NCBI GenBank assembly: GCA_035578155.1
Contig: JAPWDM010000005.1
Span: 310,001-374,000 of the forward strand
DNA from: Brachynemurus nebulosus
Lineage: Eukaryota > Arthropoda > Insecta > Neuroptera > Myrmeleontidae
Direction: 5' to 3'
DNA length: 64,000 nt
Shown piece after piece: positions 12,174 to 23,408 of this stretch. The translations under genes and the position numbers were made by a program. The notes beneath the pieces are model-generated. The model ran no database searches and was not told the DNA's origin. It saw only the letters and a program-made list of their open reading frames with translations. Within the stretch, counting starts at the first letter, position 1. Every line of letters starts with the position of its first letter.

Positions 12174-13500
12174 TTACTGTAAATAAAAAAATACAAGCAT
12201 CACTAATTAGAATTTTTTGTAGGTATATATTTTTAAGTTAATATAACTTAAATACTGTAAATATTTTGAATTAAATATAATCTTTTAAGCTTAGCGCCAG
12301 TTTAGGAGTAAGTTTTTTAAAAGTTTTGCGTCAGTGAGTGAAATTGTAAATATCGAAATATTTTGCAGGTTAAGGGAACATTTTAATATTTACTTAGACT
12401 CCGCGGTTTGGATGAACAAATGACCTATATATAAGAGTGGTGTTCAACCTGTTGACCGGTCAATTGTACAGCGAATTTTTCCGGAAAGTAAATCATATTT
12501 TCTCAACAAACGTGGCTATTTTTACAGGAAAAATAAAAATTTCGCACGTAAATTATCCAAAATTCATTAACGTATCTAATTCATATTTCGTTTTCGTAGT
12601 TATTAATTGAACTTGGAAAAATTGAATTTGATAACTTCATCACGTACATCTGACTTTTTAAAAGTACCAAAAACCATAATTTTGATGTTAGAAACCTGAA
12701 ATTTAAAACTGTTCATAGATTTTCATATTGCCTTTTTTTCATTTTTCACAAAATCCGATTGTAAAAACAACAGAAAAATTACTTCATATTTACTGATAGC
12801 ATTCGAGAAAAGTAACTTGTACCTATAGAAAAAAAGCTGAAGACCACTGGTATACAAAAACTATGTAATGACCAGATATATTGTATATAAAATTCGATAT
12901 ACTTTAACGGAAAAATTTGAGACTGCAGACAATCTAACACTACGGAATGTACGTTTGGAGTTTAAGGACCGCATTTTGCTCTCGGATTGCACTTTGAAAA
13001 TCTCTGATTCAATATATTTAGGGAGGAATTGGAGTGAACAATCGTTTGCGCGCAAAACTTTTGCTAAAATAACGTTTGAGTATCCGTTTAATTGTTTGTG
13101 AGTTTGTCTGTCCGATAATTTCTGACCCAGATTAGATAAATTTGTTTGTGACTACTTTAGATTCATACGCGCATAAAGTCTAGAAAAATAGCAAAGCTTC
13201 AATGCACTTAAGCAGATTACAGTACAACCGTAGGTAATAAAGACAGCACTTACTCATCCACACAACCAATTAAGCATAATCTTCTAATACGCACAAGTCT
13301 ACAAGATCCATAATATACGTACTTATGTATGTCTATACTAGGTCTGTTGACGCACAGATAATGATCGACTATCTTTTCGTATGTTGAATTAAATACGTAC
13401 ATATTTTCTATATTAGCAGTGAGATTTATATTTTTAATCAAAGAAAACAAATTTTTATTCATACTTATTTGTTACCTGAAGCCATAATTATAAGAGAATT
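11280..13500. other. No gene recognised; repeat remnants
   Basis: Apart from the TA array, two diverged direct copies of GTTGAATAC...TGACGT(T/C)ACAG lie at about 11526 and 11689, 163 bp apart. At 12914-12990 the phrase TTTGAGACTGCAGAC begins a stretch related to 39654-39710. Open frames of 60-90 codons overlap on both strands and have no family resemblance. Confidence 0.4.
12112..12169. repeat. (TA)n microsatellite
   Basis: About 58 bp of uninterrupted TA repeats. Confidence 0.97.
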
Positions 13501-13505
13501 TAAAT

Positions 13506-13560
13506 TTAACCCTTCCTGGACCGGACCGATAACGACAAACGTCGTCAAATTTGATCAATA
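13506..13560 (+). mobile_element. Possible solo end of a piggyBac-like element
   Basis: TTAA at 13506-13509 is followed by CCCTTCCTGG and then GACAAACGTCGTC, resembling the TTAA-CCC start and the CGTC-rich subterminal motif of the piggyBac-like elements at 30613 and 40993. No matching right end (CCAGGAAGGG-TTAA) is seen in the window, so it is a fragment at best. Confidence 0.25.
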
Positions 13561-13919
13561 CATATGTAGAGGTAAGTATTATAATTACGAAATTCCAATC
13601 GTGTTTCAAATATGTATGATGTTAGAATGGACAGTTTGGTAATTTATCGTTCAAGTTGCTCAAAATTTCATTATCTAAGCGATTTTTATCGAAAGTAATA
13701 TTCTTTTACACCAAGCAAAGAAGATGTCTGTGATTTTGATCGGTCTTAATAAGTTTTTTTTTTGCTTCTGAGATTACTAAGGTATAGCAGAACCATTGTC
13801 ATCACTTTTGAAATACTTATAAAATTTTTTCCCCCCAAAATGAAAATTTTCATGCACATTTTACATTTTACAGCTTCCTGAACAATTTTTATTTCATGTC
13901 TGTCTATTCGAGTTTTTTT

Positions 13920-14110
13920 TTTAATGAAATTTTCAGAAATTATGCAGTTTGGTTTGGAATTTTACGAATTTTATCGCACGGTAAAATATTTACACATAGA
14001 TAATAGTTTTCATCAAGTGACATAACATCTGAATTATTCGATTATTTTTTATGAAATATTCAGAAATTATGCGATTTGATTCTTAGACCCTACGAATTTC
14101 ATCGCAATCG
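13920..14110 (+). repeat. Two-unit ~127-bp direct repeat
   Basis: ATGAAATTTTCAGAAATTATGC at about 13924 recurs as ATGAAATATTCAGAAATTATGC at about 14051; both copies are followed by a (C/G)AATTT-ATCGCA-type block. The copies are diverged and no coding function is evident. Confidence 0.6.
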
Positions 14111-15674
14111 AAGTAAAGGCAGCCACAGGGTTATCATGATATTCTATTAAATATTGATATTTTACTTACTAGTTCGTTCAAAATTTCAGAGTATTTGGGA
14201 ATTAGTCTGTAAAATATATTTGGCTACTATTTTATAATTTAATCTTTAAATATTGTGAGTTACAACAAATTTTCATAAATTGTACGACGGAAATATAATT
14301 TCAAGTACCGATGTCCAAAATGTTTGATTGAATGGATATATTTTATATTTAAATTCCAAGTTTCAAAAATTTTTTTGTAATTCATTATTGACTTATGTAA
14401 TAACAAAATACAATTAGAAAAATTCCTAAATTATGTCAAATGAGTCAAATTTTGTGTTGTAAATTTTTGTAATAATATCAACGTTGACAAGATTCGGATG
14501 TAAAAAATTTATAATAACAAAATGTAATACACAGAAAACATTCACCATAAAACCTTTAACTCTCAATTAATATATAATTTTCGACAAAAAATATTATGTA
14601 TCGTAACTTTTAATCTAATTCTTTAGATAATAACAGTGATAACCATTCTTCAAATAAAATAAAACTTTAGTATCAAATCATATTTTAAAGGTAAAAATTA
14701 TATGTTACATTTTTTTTTTAATATTTTGGTACCTAAATAAAAATAAAAACACCTATCATCTGCGTCACTAAAAAACGAAAATTAGTGCGACAGATTATCG
14801 TATTAAATATAATAAAATAGAACAATTTTTTTTCTAAATGTTGGCACCACCGTAATGACATAATGACAACTTTTGAAAAGACAAAATTTCGACTAAATAG
14901 ACGCAAAACAATATAATTTTTTTGTGTTATAAATGAAATGGTCTTTTAGGACTTGGACGAAAATAATTTTAAACTGTGCGTTTAAAAAGCCATTGAGGAA
15001 ATTATTAATATCATTTTTTTTGTCAAGGGGAAACTTCTATTGTCAAAATGTTGGTAATTGTCGATTTAAAGACCATTTTTACATGTTTATTTTAATTATT
15101 ATTATTATGATTGCGTGACAATCTTAAATCAACCAAAAATTATATGAGATTATCCTCAGAATTGCGTACACTTTTGAATATAAGCTTAAAGAATTTGATA
15201 TACATAAATGCGTCTATAATAGTGCAAGATTATTTTTTAATTTGTTATTTTTCAATGTGCATTTTGATAAGTTCTAGATACTGAGTAAATTATTAGTTGA
15301 ATCAAAATTATTCTGTCATAATTCAATATAAAACCCAAATCAGTTACAATATTTCTTAACTTTTCATTCTTGCTATCAAAATGACGGAATTTCTTTTATT
15401 AGAAGTACAACTGATTCGACAGAGGTCTTTTTTCTATAGTAATTTCATATGCTCAATTCTGGTAAAAATGGAAAGAACGACTATGACCTATTTCATCGCT
15501 ATATCATTTTATTTACGGTTTTTAGAGGACTGAAAAATCTTAATTAACCTGATGACGTTATTAAGTTGAAGAACATTTTTCTGAAGTTAGGGTTAATGGA
15601 AGTGATTTGAAACGGAGCGAAGTTCTTTTAGAAATATGATTGATTCAAAAAACTTCTTTATTGCTTAAAAACGT
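14111..15674. other. No gene recognised
   Basis: AT-rich DNA without recognisable genes. The segment 15350-15600 (TTGCTATCAAAATGA..., CCTGATGACGTTATT) aligns loosely with 5000-5200 and is probably a decayed copy of the same old repeat. Confidence 0.4.
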
Positions 15675-15682
15675 CTGGCATT

Positions 15683-16152
15683 TAGTGATGAGCAAAATTA
15701 GTCTTGGTCTTGCAGTCTTGTCTTGGTCTTGCATTTTTTGCAAGACCAAGACCAAGACCAAGACTATGTATACCAAGAGCAAGACCAAGACCAAGAGTAT
15801 AGGTATGGCTGCAAGACCAATACCAAGACTCAAGTGAGCAAGATCAAGACAAAAGCAAGAAAAAGCAAGAATCTTGCTAAACTATTTAAATAGTTTGAAA
15901 GTATAATTAATACCGTAAAGAGAGAAAATTCTGATTTTACAAGGAAAAAATTCGGTAATAAAAAAATGCAAGAAAGTGCAAGATCTTTTAGCAATACCAA
16001 GACCAAGACCAAGACTGCATTTTGCAAGACCAAGACCAAGACCAAGACTCAAACTGCTCTAGCAAGACCAAGACCAAGATTCTTAATGCAAGAAGAAGAC
16101 CAAGACCAAGACTGCCAAGTCTTGGTCTTGGTCTTGCATTTGCTCATCACTA
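15683..16152 (+). mobile_element. CAAGAC-array hAT-type MITE, copy 2
   Basis: Ends TAGTGATGAGCAAAA and TTTGCTCATCACTA, flanked by the perfect 8-bp duplication CTGGCATT (15675-15682 and 16153-16160). This is one of the most complete copies (470 bp): left hexamer arrays, a TATGTATACCAAGAG block, the AT-rich core with AATTAATACCGTAAAGAGAG, then right hexamer arrays. No protein is encoded. Confidence 0.94.
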
Positions 16153-16160
16153 CTGGCATT

Positions 16161-17787
16161 AAAATTATTTGAAGATTTTCCTTTAATTCCATTTTTAACT
16201 CCCGAACAATGTTTCATTCAAATTGAAGACAGATGTTTCTTTGAAGTACTGCTGTGTATTGGAACTCCTCAATTATGTAAAATAACAAATTTATTTTTAA
16301 AATCAGATATTTTTCATAGACTTTTGGATCTTTTGGTTTACAATTTAATTGTAGGATAAGGCAGTGATAAATGTTTTAATCCGAATAATAAATGTTTTGT
16401 CAAAATAGACAACTCTTAATTACTACATAATGAACCGTAAAGTTATAAATTATTAAAACTTATAATATTTGCACGCATTAATTTAATTATTATAATTTCG
16501 GACTGTTGCTTCCTAAAAAAGTGATAATTCAATTAACAACACACCTGTACCTATCAGCTTGGTCCGACAGTCCGATGCACCCTTTCATAACATATAAATG
16601 ATTTCCAAAAAGATGAAAAAAATGTATAATTTTAAAGAAATATCTATAAATATATAATTAAGCAGACCCCATAAAATATGTATATCTATACTGAATGCGT
16701 TAAAACAATAACCAAAATAAATGCTAAATAACCGTTAATTTTTTAAGAACTTGCTGCCGTTTGTTGTCAAGATTTTATAAATATTCATTACGATTCGTTC
16801 GTCTGTCTCGTGGTGCTTCAAAAACGAAATTCAGGAAAAAAATTAACAGACACCAAAAACAATATCGGGAGACGAGCGAAGCCAAAAAAATAGATGAATC
16901 AAAAATGATTTCAAACAAAAACCCAAAAAATGGTCTTTGATACTTTTTGAAATACTAAATAGAAAAGAGAAACAATAGGGGAGGACGGGGCTAATTTCTA
17001 AGGGCACGTACTGATTTTTCGTTAAACGAGAACTTTTCGTCAGAAATAAAAGTTTATATGGTGAAGTGGAGTAAATGCGTAAACAGTGTAAGTGTTTTTT
17101 GATTGTGAGTGAATTTTTGTTAGTTAATATTGTAGTAGTCTACTAAAAATTCATACCACTCTTTCTAACTAAATATCGCATAATGAATGTTCCCAGTATT
17201 TAGGGCGTTACATCACTTGGAAATGCTAGAAAAGAAGGTTTTATTGACGAATTTTTTTCTCCGTAATGAATAGTGTCATCAATATGAAACTTTTCAGAGT
17301 ATATTATACGTGACTTGAGATACACACACACAAAAAAACAAAAAAACAAAATGTGGAGTGAGCGCAGGTCCAATGCAGATTTTTTTTCGATGAAGTTCAT
17401 GGTGGGCGACATAACAACTTTTAAACAGTAGCCAGAAGATAAAAGAAATATTTTCATCATTTACATTATAGTTTTACTGAGGCGGTTTACAGGATTATTA
17501 AAAAATATTGATTTATTGAAACTTGATAAAAAAATCAAGATTAATTTGTTTATAAAAAATTTATTTGTTAATCAATTTCAAAAATCGTAGATGTGTATCT
17601 ATCGCTCTAAATAATCTATCTAAAAAGCTACAGGTAAAATTTCAAGTCAGTCGAATGACAATTGCTGAAACTATTTTGGTCACCGTTTTAGAAAAATGTA
17701 TGTAAACTTTCAAAACGTATTTATTGTTTTGGGTGTTTATACCTATCAATTATCATAAACGTCCTTTCTGAATTATTTATGGAAATA
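16161..17787. other. No gene recognised
   Basis: No gene seen. ATAGGGGAGGACGGGGCTAA at about 16976 resembles the end of the TA-flanked element at 59756 and a stretch at 712. TACTGATTTTTCGTTAAACG at about 17010 resembles the end of the MITE at 17790. Both may be single element ends. Confidence 0.4.
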
Positions 17788-17789
17788 TA

Positions 17790-17930
17790 CACTGATTTCT
17801 CGTTGTAAGCAACTTGAAATAGAATCACATATCTTACTCTTTTTAGATAATAAAATTCGCATATACATAAAAAGAGTAAGACATATGATTCTATTTGAAT
17901 TTTGATGTTGCTTATAACGAAAAACCACTG
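17790..17930. mobile_element. Short pogo-like MITE (palindromic, TA-flanked)
   Basis: Flanked by TA (17788-17789 and 17931-17932). Ends CACTGATTTCTCGTTGTAAG and, in reverse complement, CAGTGGTTTTTCGTTATAAG. The arms extend about 60 bp, including AGAATCACATATCTTACTCT paired with AGAGTAAGACATATGATTCT, around a small centre. CAGTGG...TCGTTATAA ends and TA target sites are typical of pogo/Tigger non-autonomous elements. No coding capacity. Confidence 0.8.
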
Positions 17931-18288
17931 TAATTGACCTATAATGAAAAAAAGTTATTGGCCAAGTTGAGGAACTCCAAAATGCTAGACGCAGCGGGGT
18001 GATATTTTTGAATGTTTTCAGGCGCTCGAAGCCATTTCAGAAATCGGGTTCAATATGATTTTTGAATTATTTCCGTATTCATAATTTCTTTTGGATTCCC
18101 TTTTTTTTTTTTAAAAAAAAAAGAGGAAACTTGTTTTTAAAGATCAATATCTCATTATCAGTAAATATTAAATTTATAATTTTTCTATTGATCTCCTAAC
18201 TAAAATATCGTAATTTTCCTTTTAGGAAATCATTTTGTACTAGTTTACAAAATTAAAATTCACATAGTGTTTGAAAAGTTAATTAACT

Positions 18289-18361
18289 GGATCGGCTGGG
18301 ATTCGAACCCGGATCTCTTGGTTGCTAGGCAAGCGCGCCTTACTAATCACGCTACCGAACC
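18289..18361 (-). tRNA. tRNA-like gene, apparent anticodon AGC, or SINE head
   Basis: On the minus strand a 73-nt cloverleaf can be drawn: acceptor GGTTCGG/CCGATCC (one mismatch), a GCGT...GCGC D stem, anticodon arm CTTGC-CTAGCAA-CCAAG (one mismatch) with AGC in the anticodon position, and T arm CCGGG-TTCGAAT-CCCAG (one mismatch). Box B-like GGTTCGAATCC is intact. Each of three arms carries a mismatch, and the D/anticodon sequence (GGTAGCGTGATTAGTAAGGC) resembles tRNA-derived SINE heads; a related truncated copy lies at 51728. It is therefore more likely a SINE head or tRNA pseudogene than a working tRNA-Ala. A TTTT stretch lies about 10 nt beyond its 3' end. Confidence 0.45.
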
Positions 18362-18439
18362 GCTTGTACCAGTGCCACTCTAGTCCGACAATCAATCAAA
18401 CACATCCTCTCTTTAATGAGAGACGCAGTTATATTTTTA

Positions 18440-19179
18440 ATTTTAAATGTTATCAAGTGCCTGTGAAACATTATTAATGTATGGCGAACTTTTGTTCGAA
18501 TTTATACATACATCAATATTTATATATTCACTTAATATCCAGCTTAGCTAATACTTGAACACTCGATTTACTTTGGCAAATATGAAAAAAGTAAGTAGTT
18601 TAAAAAAGTTAATTTTTGTTGCCGTTACAATATCAGTAAGAATTTAAGAAAACTAAAATTGAAATACATAAACCAGATGAGAACCAATAATTTTTATGGA
18701 AATTTTTTGATAAATCAAAGTCCCCAGATGCATATAGTCTCCCTTTCCCCTATATTAATAAATTTTATTTATAAAATGTGGGCCGGTCCCGTCATGTGTA
18801 CCCGATTCTTGTCAAAATGATATTTATGTTTGTAAATTTTTAAGTTTTTTTTTTGTCTTTTGTTTTTTAAATCGTTTTCGTTCAGTCTTACTACTTAAAA
18901 TTCGAAAAAGAATATTATAGCCAGCGAGAGACAGTTATATTGTGTGCTGAGATGTGAACAGGTACAGCAGTACCCCGATCAACAACATACATATGTATAT
19001 ATGTACACATGCGGTGTACACGGGCTTACATATGCATGCACAGTTATCTATTGTTATCAATAAATAGAAGAGGGCGCTACCTACAAACAAACGTTTTATA
19101 TATTTTTAATTCAAAATATTTTTGTTATTGTTCGAATCGTAAATGGTTTGATTTGTTGTTTGTTGGTTTCTTTTTATTG
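18440..19179. other. No gene recognised
   Basis: AT-rich intergenic sequence; nothing supported. Confidence 0.5.
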
Positions 19180-19187
19180 ATTCTAAT

Positions 19188-19524
19188 CAGGGCCGTATTT
19201 ACAATCTGCTGATCCCCTTGACTGAACTTGTAATGCAGACTTTAACGGAGGGAATTTTTTTTTTGAAAATTACCTGCAAAAATTGTACTTTAAGGCAAGA
19301 ACGTAAATTGTAGACACTTTTGCACCCGGTAAAGCCATCAGAATTTTTTTTTTCAAAACTAAAAATCAATAATACTTGTTTAGTTTAACTTTTAAGTCTT
19401 TATCTTAACGTTTTAAGAATGCGAGATAATTAAAAGTTTGGTCGTACCATAATATTAAAACATTATTATTTTAAAAATTTAATTAACATTCTAAAAACAA
19501 TTTTTTCTTCGGGGTGCGGCCCTG
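19188..19524. mobile_element. Small hAT-like element
   Basis: Left end CAGGGCCGTATTTAC and right end GGTGCGGCCCTG are inverted, with flanks ATTCTAAT (19180-19187) and AATCTAAT (19525-19532), an 8-bp duplication with one mismatch. CAGGGCCG ends plus 8-bp duplications fit hAT. The 337-bp interior is AT-rich and non-coding. Confidence 0.7.
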
Positions 19525-19532
19525 AATCTAAT

Positions 19533-20350
19533 ATCAATTTCTATACAGAGGTGGCGTTTACATTAATGATATTGAAAATTAATTGACTAAGTAAATAAGG
19601 TAGCTGCATTTTGTAAGTGTCATGAAAGAGATTTTTAAATTTTTTTTGAATAATCATTTGGTTGTTCACCATCGTCTCAATTTTAAGTTATTGTGGAAAC
19701 TTTGGTGAGACTTTCAATGAAGTATCGTTCGGTGTTTCAAATTAATACAAGTAAATTCTACTTTACAGCTAACCTAACCTAATCAAACTCAGTAAAGTAT
19801 TTTCTTCGATTTTGCCGAAACGTTGTATCAAGTTCCCATTTGCGAATATGGACAAAAACACTTGCAAAAGATACCAACTAGGATCTCAAATTTATTTTCC
19901 GTTCAAAATTCTTATGGACTTAGTGAACTCAAGTGTCATCAATTGCAAGCTAAAACGAATTCCGACGTTATGTGAATAGCTGATTATTGATTTTAATACT
20001 GATAGAAGTGAAATGAATCATTTTTGGTAATTCTATAAAAAACGAGAGCCGTTTCGTTTGAAAAAGTAGAGTTCTAAAAGTTAATGAAATAATACCCGTA
20101 CGTCTAAACGTATTGATTTGTTATTTTGAATTTTTTAAATTTCAAGAATGAAAATTGTAAAAAAAATTAATTTATGACTTTGATAAATGAATGAAATCCA
20201 CTTAGAATAACGGCGGAATAATTAAGAAATATTTAAACCTTGCAAAATTATTTAGAAGATATATATTATACCTATAGTCAATAAATAAGAAAAAAATATG
20301 TTTATTTAAAAAATGTTTTATTTGTTAAATAACACAAATCGGTCTCGAAA
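19533..20350. other. No gene recognised
   Basis: AT-rich DNA. A CTAACCTAACCTAATC stretch near 19771 is too short to be telomeric repeat. Nothing else supported. Confidence 0.5.
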
Positions 20351-20893
20351 CTATAAGTAAATTGTAAAACAATCAATTCTCTTCAAACAATAGGCATTTA
20401 CAATTTTTTGAAAATGAAATACCAGAATTTGATACATGTGTTTAAAAAATGTTCTATCAAAATACCAACTGTAGGTATACACTGGTGCCCCCTTCCCCCG
20501 GATCCGCGCGCACTGCCCACGTATCCGATTTATATACGAACAGACATGCCACAACACATGCAAACCAAACAGCCTATTGTTTTTGAAACTTTTCAAAATT
20601 TGGATTGCAATTGAAACATTTATTAAATCGTGCTTGGATATGGAGTTGAGTGTATATAATATGATTTTATCTCCAATATATTGAAGAAGCGTCATGTTTA
20701 ATAAATAATGGTTAATTATTACAGCAGCTTCTGTCCAGAAAAAAAATGAGAAGAATATAGATTTAGAAGTATATACGGAATTTAATCTATTGTTTCGCAA
20801 TGTAAAGAAGTGATCAAGATAAAATTTTTGAATATTTGAAACGTATAGAGGAAAGTTTCTTTGTTTGGGCCACTTTTTTCCTATTAGGGTCAC
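20351..20893 (-). CDS. Uncharacterised 180-codon open frame
   Basis: I do not recognise this protein. It is the longest uninterrupted frame apart from the mariner transposase and is notable where stops are frequent. It starts MTLIGKKWPKQRNF and ends CFTIYL. Composition is rich in I, F, L, N, K and Y, as expected of translated AT-rich DNA; a hydrophobic stretch (FFSFFFWTEAAVIINHYLL) sits at about residues 47-65. A locally GC-rich patch at 20488-20520 gives RIRGQCARIRGKGAPV. No conserved motif, signal peptide, splice sites or poly(A) context supports a gene. It could be an exon of a fast-evolving gene, a decayed element or chance. Confidence 0.15.
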   Translation of the reverse strand: MTLIGKKWPKQRNFPLYVSNIQKFYLDHFFTLRNNRLNSVYTSKSIFFSFFFWTEAAVIINHYLLNMTLLQYIGDKIILYTLNSISKHDLINVSIAIQILKSFKNNRLFGLHVLWHVCSYINRIRGQCARIRGKGAPVYTYSWYFDRTFFKHMYQILVFHFQKIVNAYCLKRIDCFTIYL

Positions 20894-21023
20894 CTAATAG
20901 GATATAAAATATATAAACCTAACAAAATTCACTCCAACCAAAAGTTTTAAAGAATTATTTAAAAAATTTAATTTATTATTATAATAGAAAAAAATAATTA
21001 CGTATATTAGGTACATTAATTTT

Positions 21024-21031
21024 AAAAAAAA
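21024..21031 (-). terminator. Pol III T-run terminator of tRNA-Leu
   Basis: Eight A on the plus strand give TTTTTTTT on the minus strand, starting 8 nt after the discriminator base of tRNA-Leu. This is a standard Pol III termination signal. Confidence 0.9.
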
Positions 21032-21039
21032 GTCGCTCT

Positions 21040-21123
21040 TGTCAGGTGTGGGGTTCGAACCCACGCTCCCGTTTGGGAACCAGAGCTTAAATCTGGCGCC
21101 TTAGACCGCTCGGCCAACCTGAC
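21040..21123 (-). tRNA. tRNA-Leu (anticodon TAA)
   Basis: An intact nuclear tRNA gene that would decode UUA leucine codons. The acceptor stem GTCAGGT/ACCTGAC pairs perfectly, with discriminator A at 21040. The D region begins GGCCGAGCGGTCTAAGGCG (box A). The anticodon arm is CCAGA-TTTAAGC-TCTGG, giving TAA; the long class II variable arm is TTCCCAAACGGGAGC, and the T arm is GTGGG-TTCGAAC-CCCAC, perfectly paired (box B). A long variable arm and this D loop identify leucine. No intron. A T8 terminator follows. Nothing suggests decay, so it is probably transcribed by Pol III. It is the only clearly functional gene in the window. Confidence 0.97.
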
Positions 21124-21359
21124 TTATATTTACCTATCCTTCTAATTACTAGTACTCAGTGCTTACTAGAAAGTTTCTTATCTTTTTTGTATATATTTAA
21201 GTAGCAAATAAACCTGTAAAAAATATAATTTTATAAGATATCAAACATTTTTTCGTCCGTTAGAAACCAATGCTTAAATATTTTGTTTCGATTCAAAATT
21301 TTGTGACTGTCTCTTTTATTCGCCTAATTTCGAATTTAACAAAAATGAATTTAACAATT

Positions 21360-21796
21360 AGTGATGTGCTAATGCAAGACCAAGATCAAGACTGCCAAGT
21401 CTTGGTCTTGGTCTTGTTCTTGCATTAAGAATCTTGGTCTTGGTTTTGCAAAATGCAGTCTTGGTATTGGTCTTGGTCTTGGTATTGCTAAAAATCTTGC
21501 ACTTTCTTGCATTTTTTATTAGCGAATTTTTTTCCCTCTAAACTCAGAATTTTCTCTCTTTAAGGTATTAATTATACTTTTAATCTATTTAAATAGTTTA
21601 GCAAGAGTCTTGCTTTTTTCTTGCTTTTGTCTTGGTCTTGCTCACTAGAGTCTTGGTATCGGTCTTGCAGCCATACTTATAGTCTTGGTCTTGGTCTTGC
21701 TCTTGGTATACATAGTCTTGATCTTGGTCTTGGTCTTGCAAAAAATGCAAGACCAAGACAAGACTGCAAGACCAAGATTAATTTTGCTCATCACTA
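21360..21796 (-). mobile_element. CAAGAC-array hAT-type MITE, copy 3
   Basis: Inverted relative to copies 1, 2 and 4. Ends AGTGATGTGCTAA (first base lost, one substitution) and TTTTGCTCATCACTA, flanked by the 8-bp duplication TAACAATT (21352-21359 and 21797-21804). It carries the same GTCTTG arrays and core (AAGGTATTAATTATACTTT). No protein is encoded. Confidence 0.92.
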
Positions 21797-21804
21797 TAAC
21801 AATT

Positions 21805-22477
21805 AGTAAGGAAAAAGGATTAGCGAAAGGTTTCAACAATTCCGTTGCTCTCAAAGAAAGATAAATATATAATATTATTTATTATTATCCTGTTTAGACG
21901 AAATTTAAAGTTAACAGTAACAATTTTTTATTTTTATAATATAAATTTTCATGCGGTGTGACGGTGCGTTTGGACATTATGCGTCCATTCAAATAATAGT
22001 TTGACAAATTACAATGAAAAGGTAATTTTGTTCATACAGAATATGAAACACTTAAGCGATGGTTGTGCGCTCAGCGTGGCATCATGTTCTTGTATAATGA
22101 TACAAGTTTGATAATCGGCCGTTCTTTTCAAGCAAACTTCTTCACTCTGTTTGTCTACGTCGAGTCCGTAGTAGTTGGAGTCCGTTTCTTTATATAGTTT
22201 TGTTTAAAAATAATGTTTTACTTGCCTTTATATGACGAAATGAACATTTGGTCAGTTCATTATATATTCAAATGTTTATACGTAAACAATAATTTTTCTT
22301 GATTTTTGTGAGAAATTATTTGTTTTCGAATTTTTGAAAGAAACGAAACAAAAATATATCATAATTATTGGAAAGAAAATGTTTTTTAAAGTTCCGCCTC
22401 AGCTTATGTGAGAATGTGAAAAAGTGAGTTGTGTCGTTTATACCGTTACGTTTGTTTTGGGCAAAACACAATTTGTC
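21805..22477. other. No gene recognised
   Basis: Mixed composition. GTCGAGTCCGTAGTAGTTGG near 22159 is a moderately GC-rich patch without a coding frame. Nothing else supported. Confidence 0.45.
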
Positions 22478-22485
22478 TGTGACTT

Positions 22486-23400
22486 AGGGCTTGGAATACC
22501 GGTGTCTTTATTTATTCGGTATTAAAATTTAAAATACCGGAATTCCGGTATTTCGGTATTTTTTCGGTATTGAATGAAAATGGTATAGAATAAAAAGAAA
22601 AATATTAAAAAACACTTTTAATAAAAACCGTTTTTGTATAAGTAGGCAATATGTTTTACTGAAAATGATTGATAACAGTAATAATAACAAACTATATCAT
22701 TTTTAGATTTTAAAAATCTAACTAAAACTAAATACAGAATATAAAATAATAAAGTAAACGGAATTACAACAAAAAATAAAATATAAATTTTCTTCGAATC
22801 TACTGCACATCTAATTTAAAGAGATACATACGAACTGCAAGGGCGAAAAAATCACAGCTTAAATAGTCCAAAGACGTGGTGGCAATTCTAAAATAATTTT
22901 AATACATGGACATCAATTTTAAATTTCACCCTTTTATTTACACAGAGCAAGGAATTTTTTAAATACCATTAGAATAAACAATAGTATTCAACAATAGTAA
23001 AATATTTTACACAAACATAGGTAATTTTGTATTTCTTTCGACAGAAAAATACTTAAAAATATGTATTCCAGAACTGTAAAATCTAATAAAAACATATGAA
23101 TGAATATAAGGAATTTGGTCAACTGGATATCTGGAAAATATTAAACAAAATTGAAGATATTGTAATAATTTATGATCCATGCTTATACTGCTGTATACAA
23201 AATACTCTATAACCATTCAATACCAATAGTAAATCTAACGTAAAAATATTTAAAATAAGTAATTATATAAAGTATCTGGTTTTGCTAATACCGAAACCGA
23301 AATATCGGTATTTGAAATTTTGATAGCGGTTTTAAAAAACATATAAAAGTGTCCGGTGTTCCGGTTTTTCGGTAGTACCGAAATACCGGTATCCATGCCC
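22486..23400. mobile_element. hAT-like element with ACCGGTATTTCGG ends
   Basis: Left end AGGGCTTGGAATACCGG and right end (reverse complement) GGGCATGGATACCGGTATTTC are inverted repeats followed on both sides by repeated CCGGTATT/TTCGGTATT motifs. Flanks TGTGACTT (22478-22485) and TGTGACGA (23401-23408) form an 8-bp duplication with two differences. The ~915-bp interior is non-coding. The end motif and duplication length fit an old hAT insertion. Confidence 0.75.
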
Positions 23401-23408
23401 TGTGACGA

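Noticed and set aside
19768..19784. CCTAACCTAA as an insect telomere (TTAGG)n tract
   Set aside because: Only two to three units.
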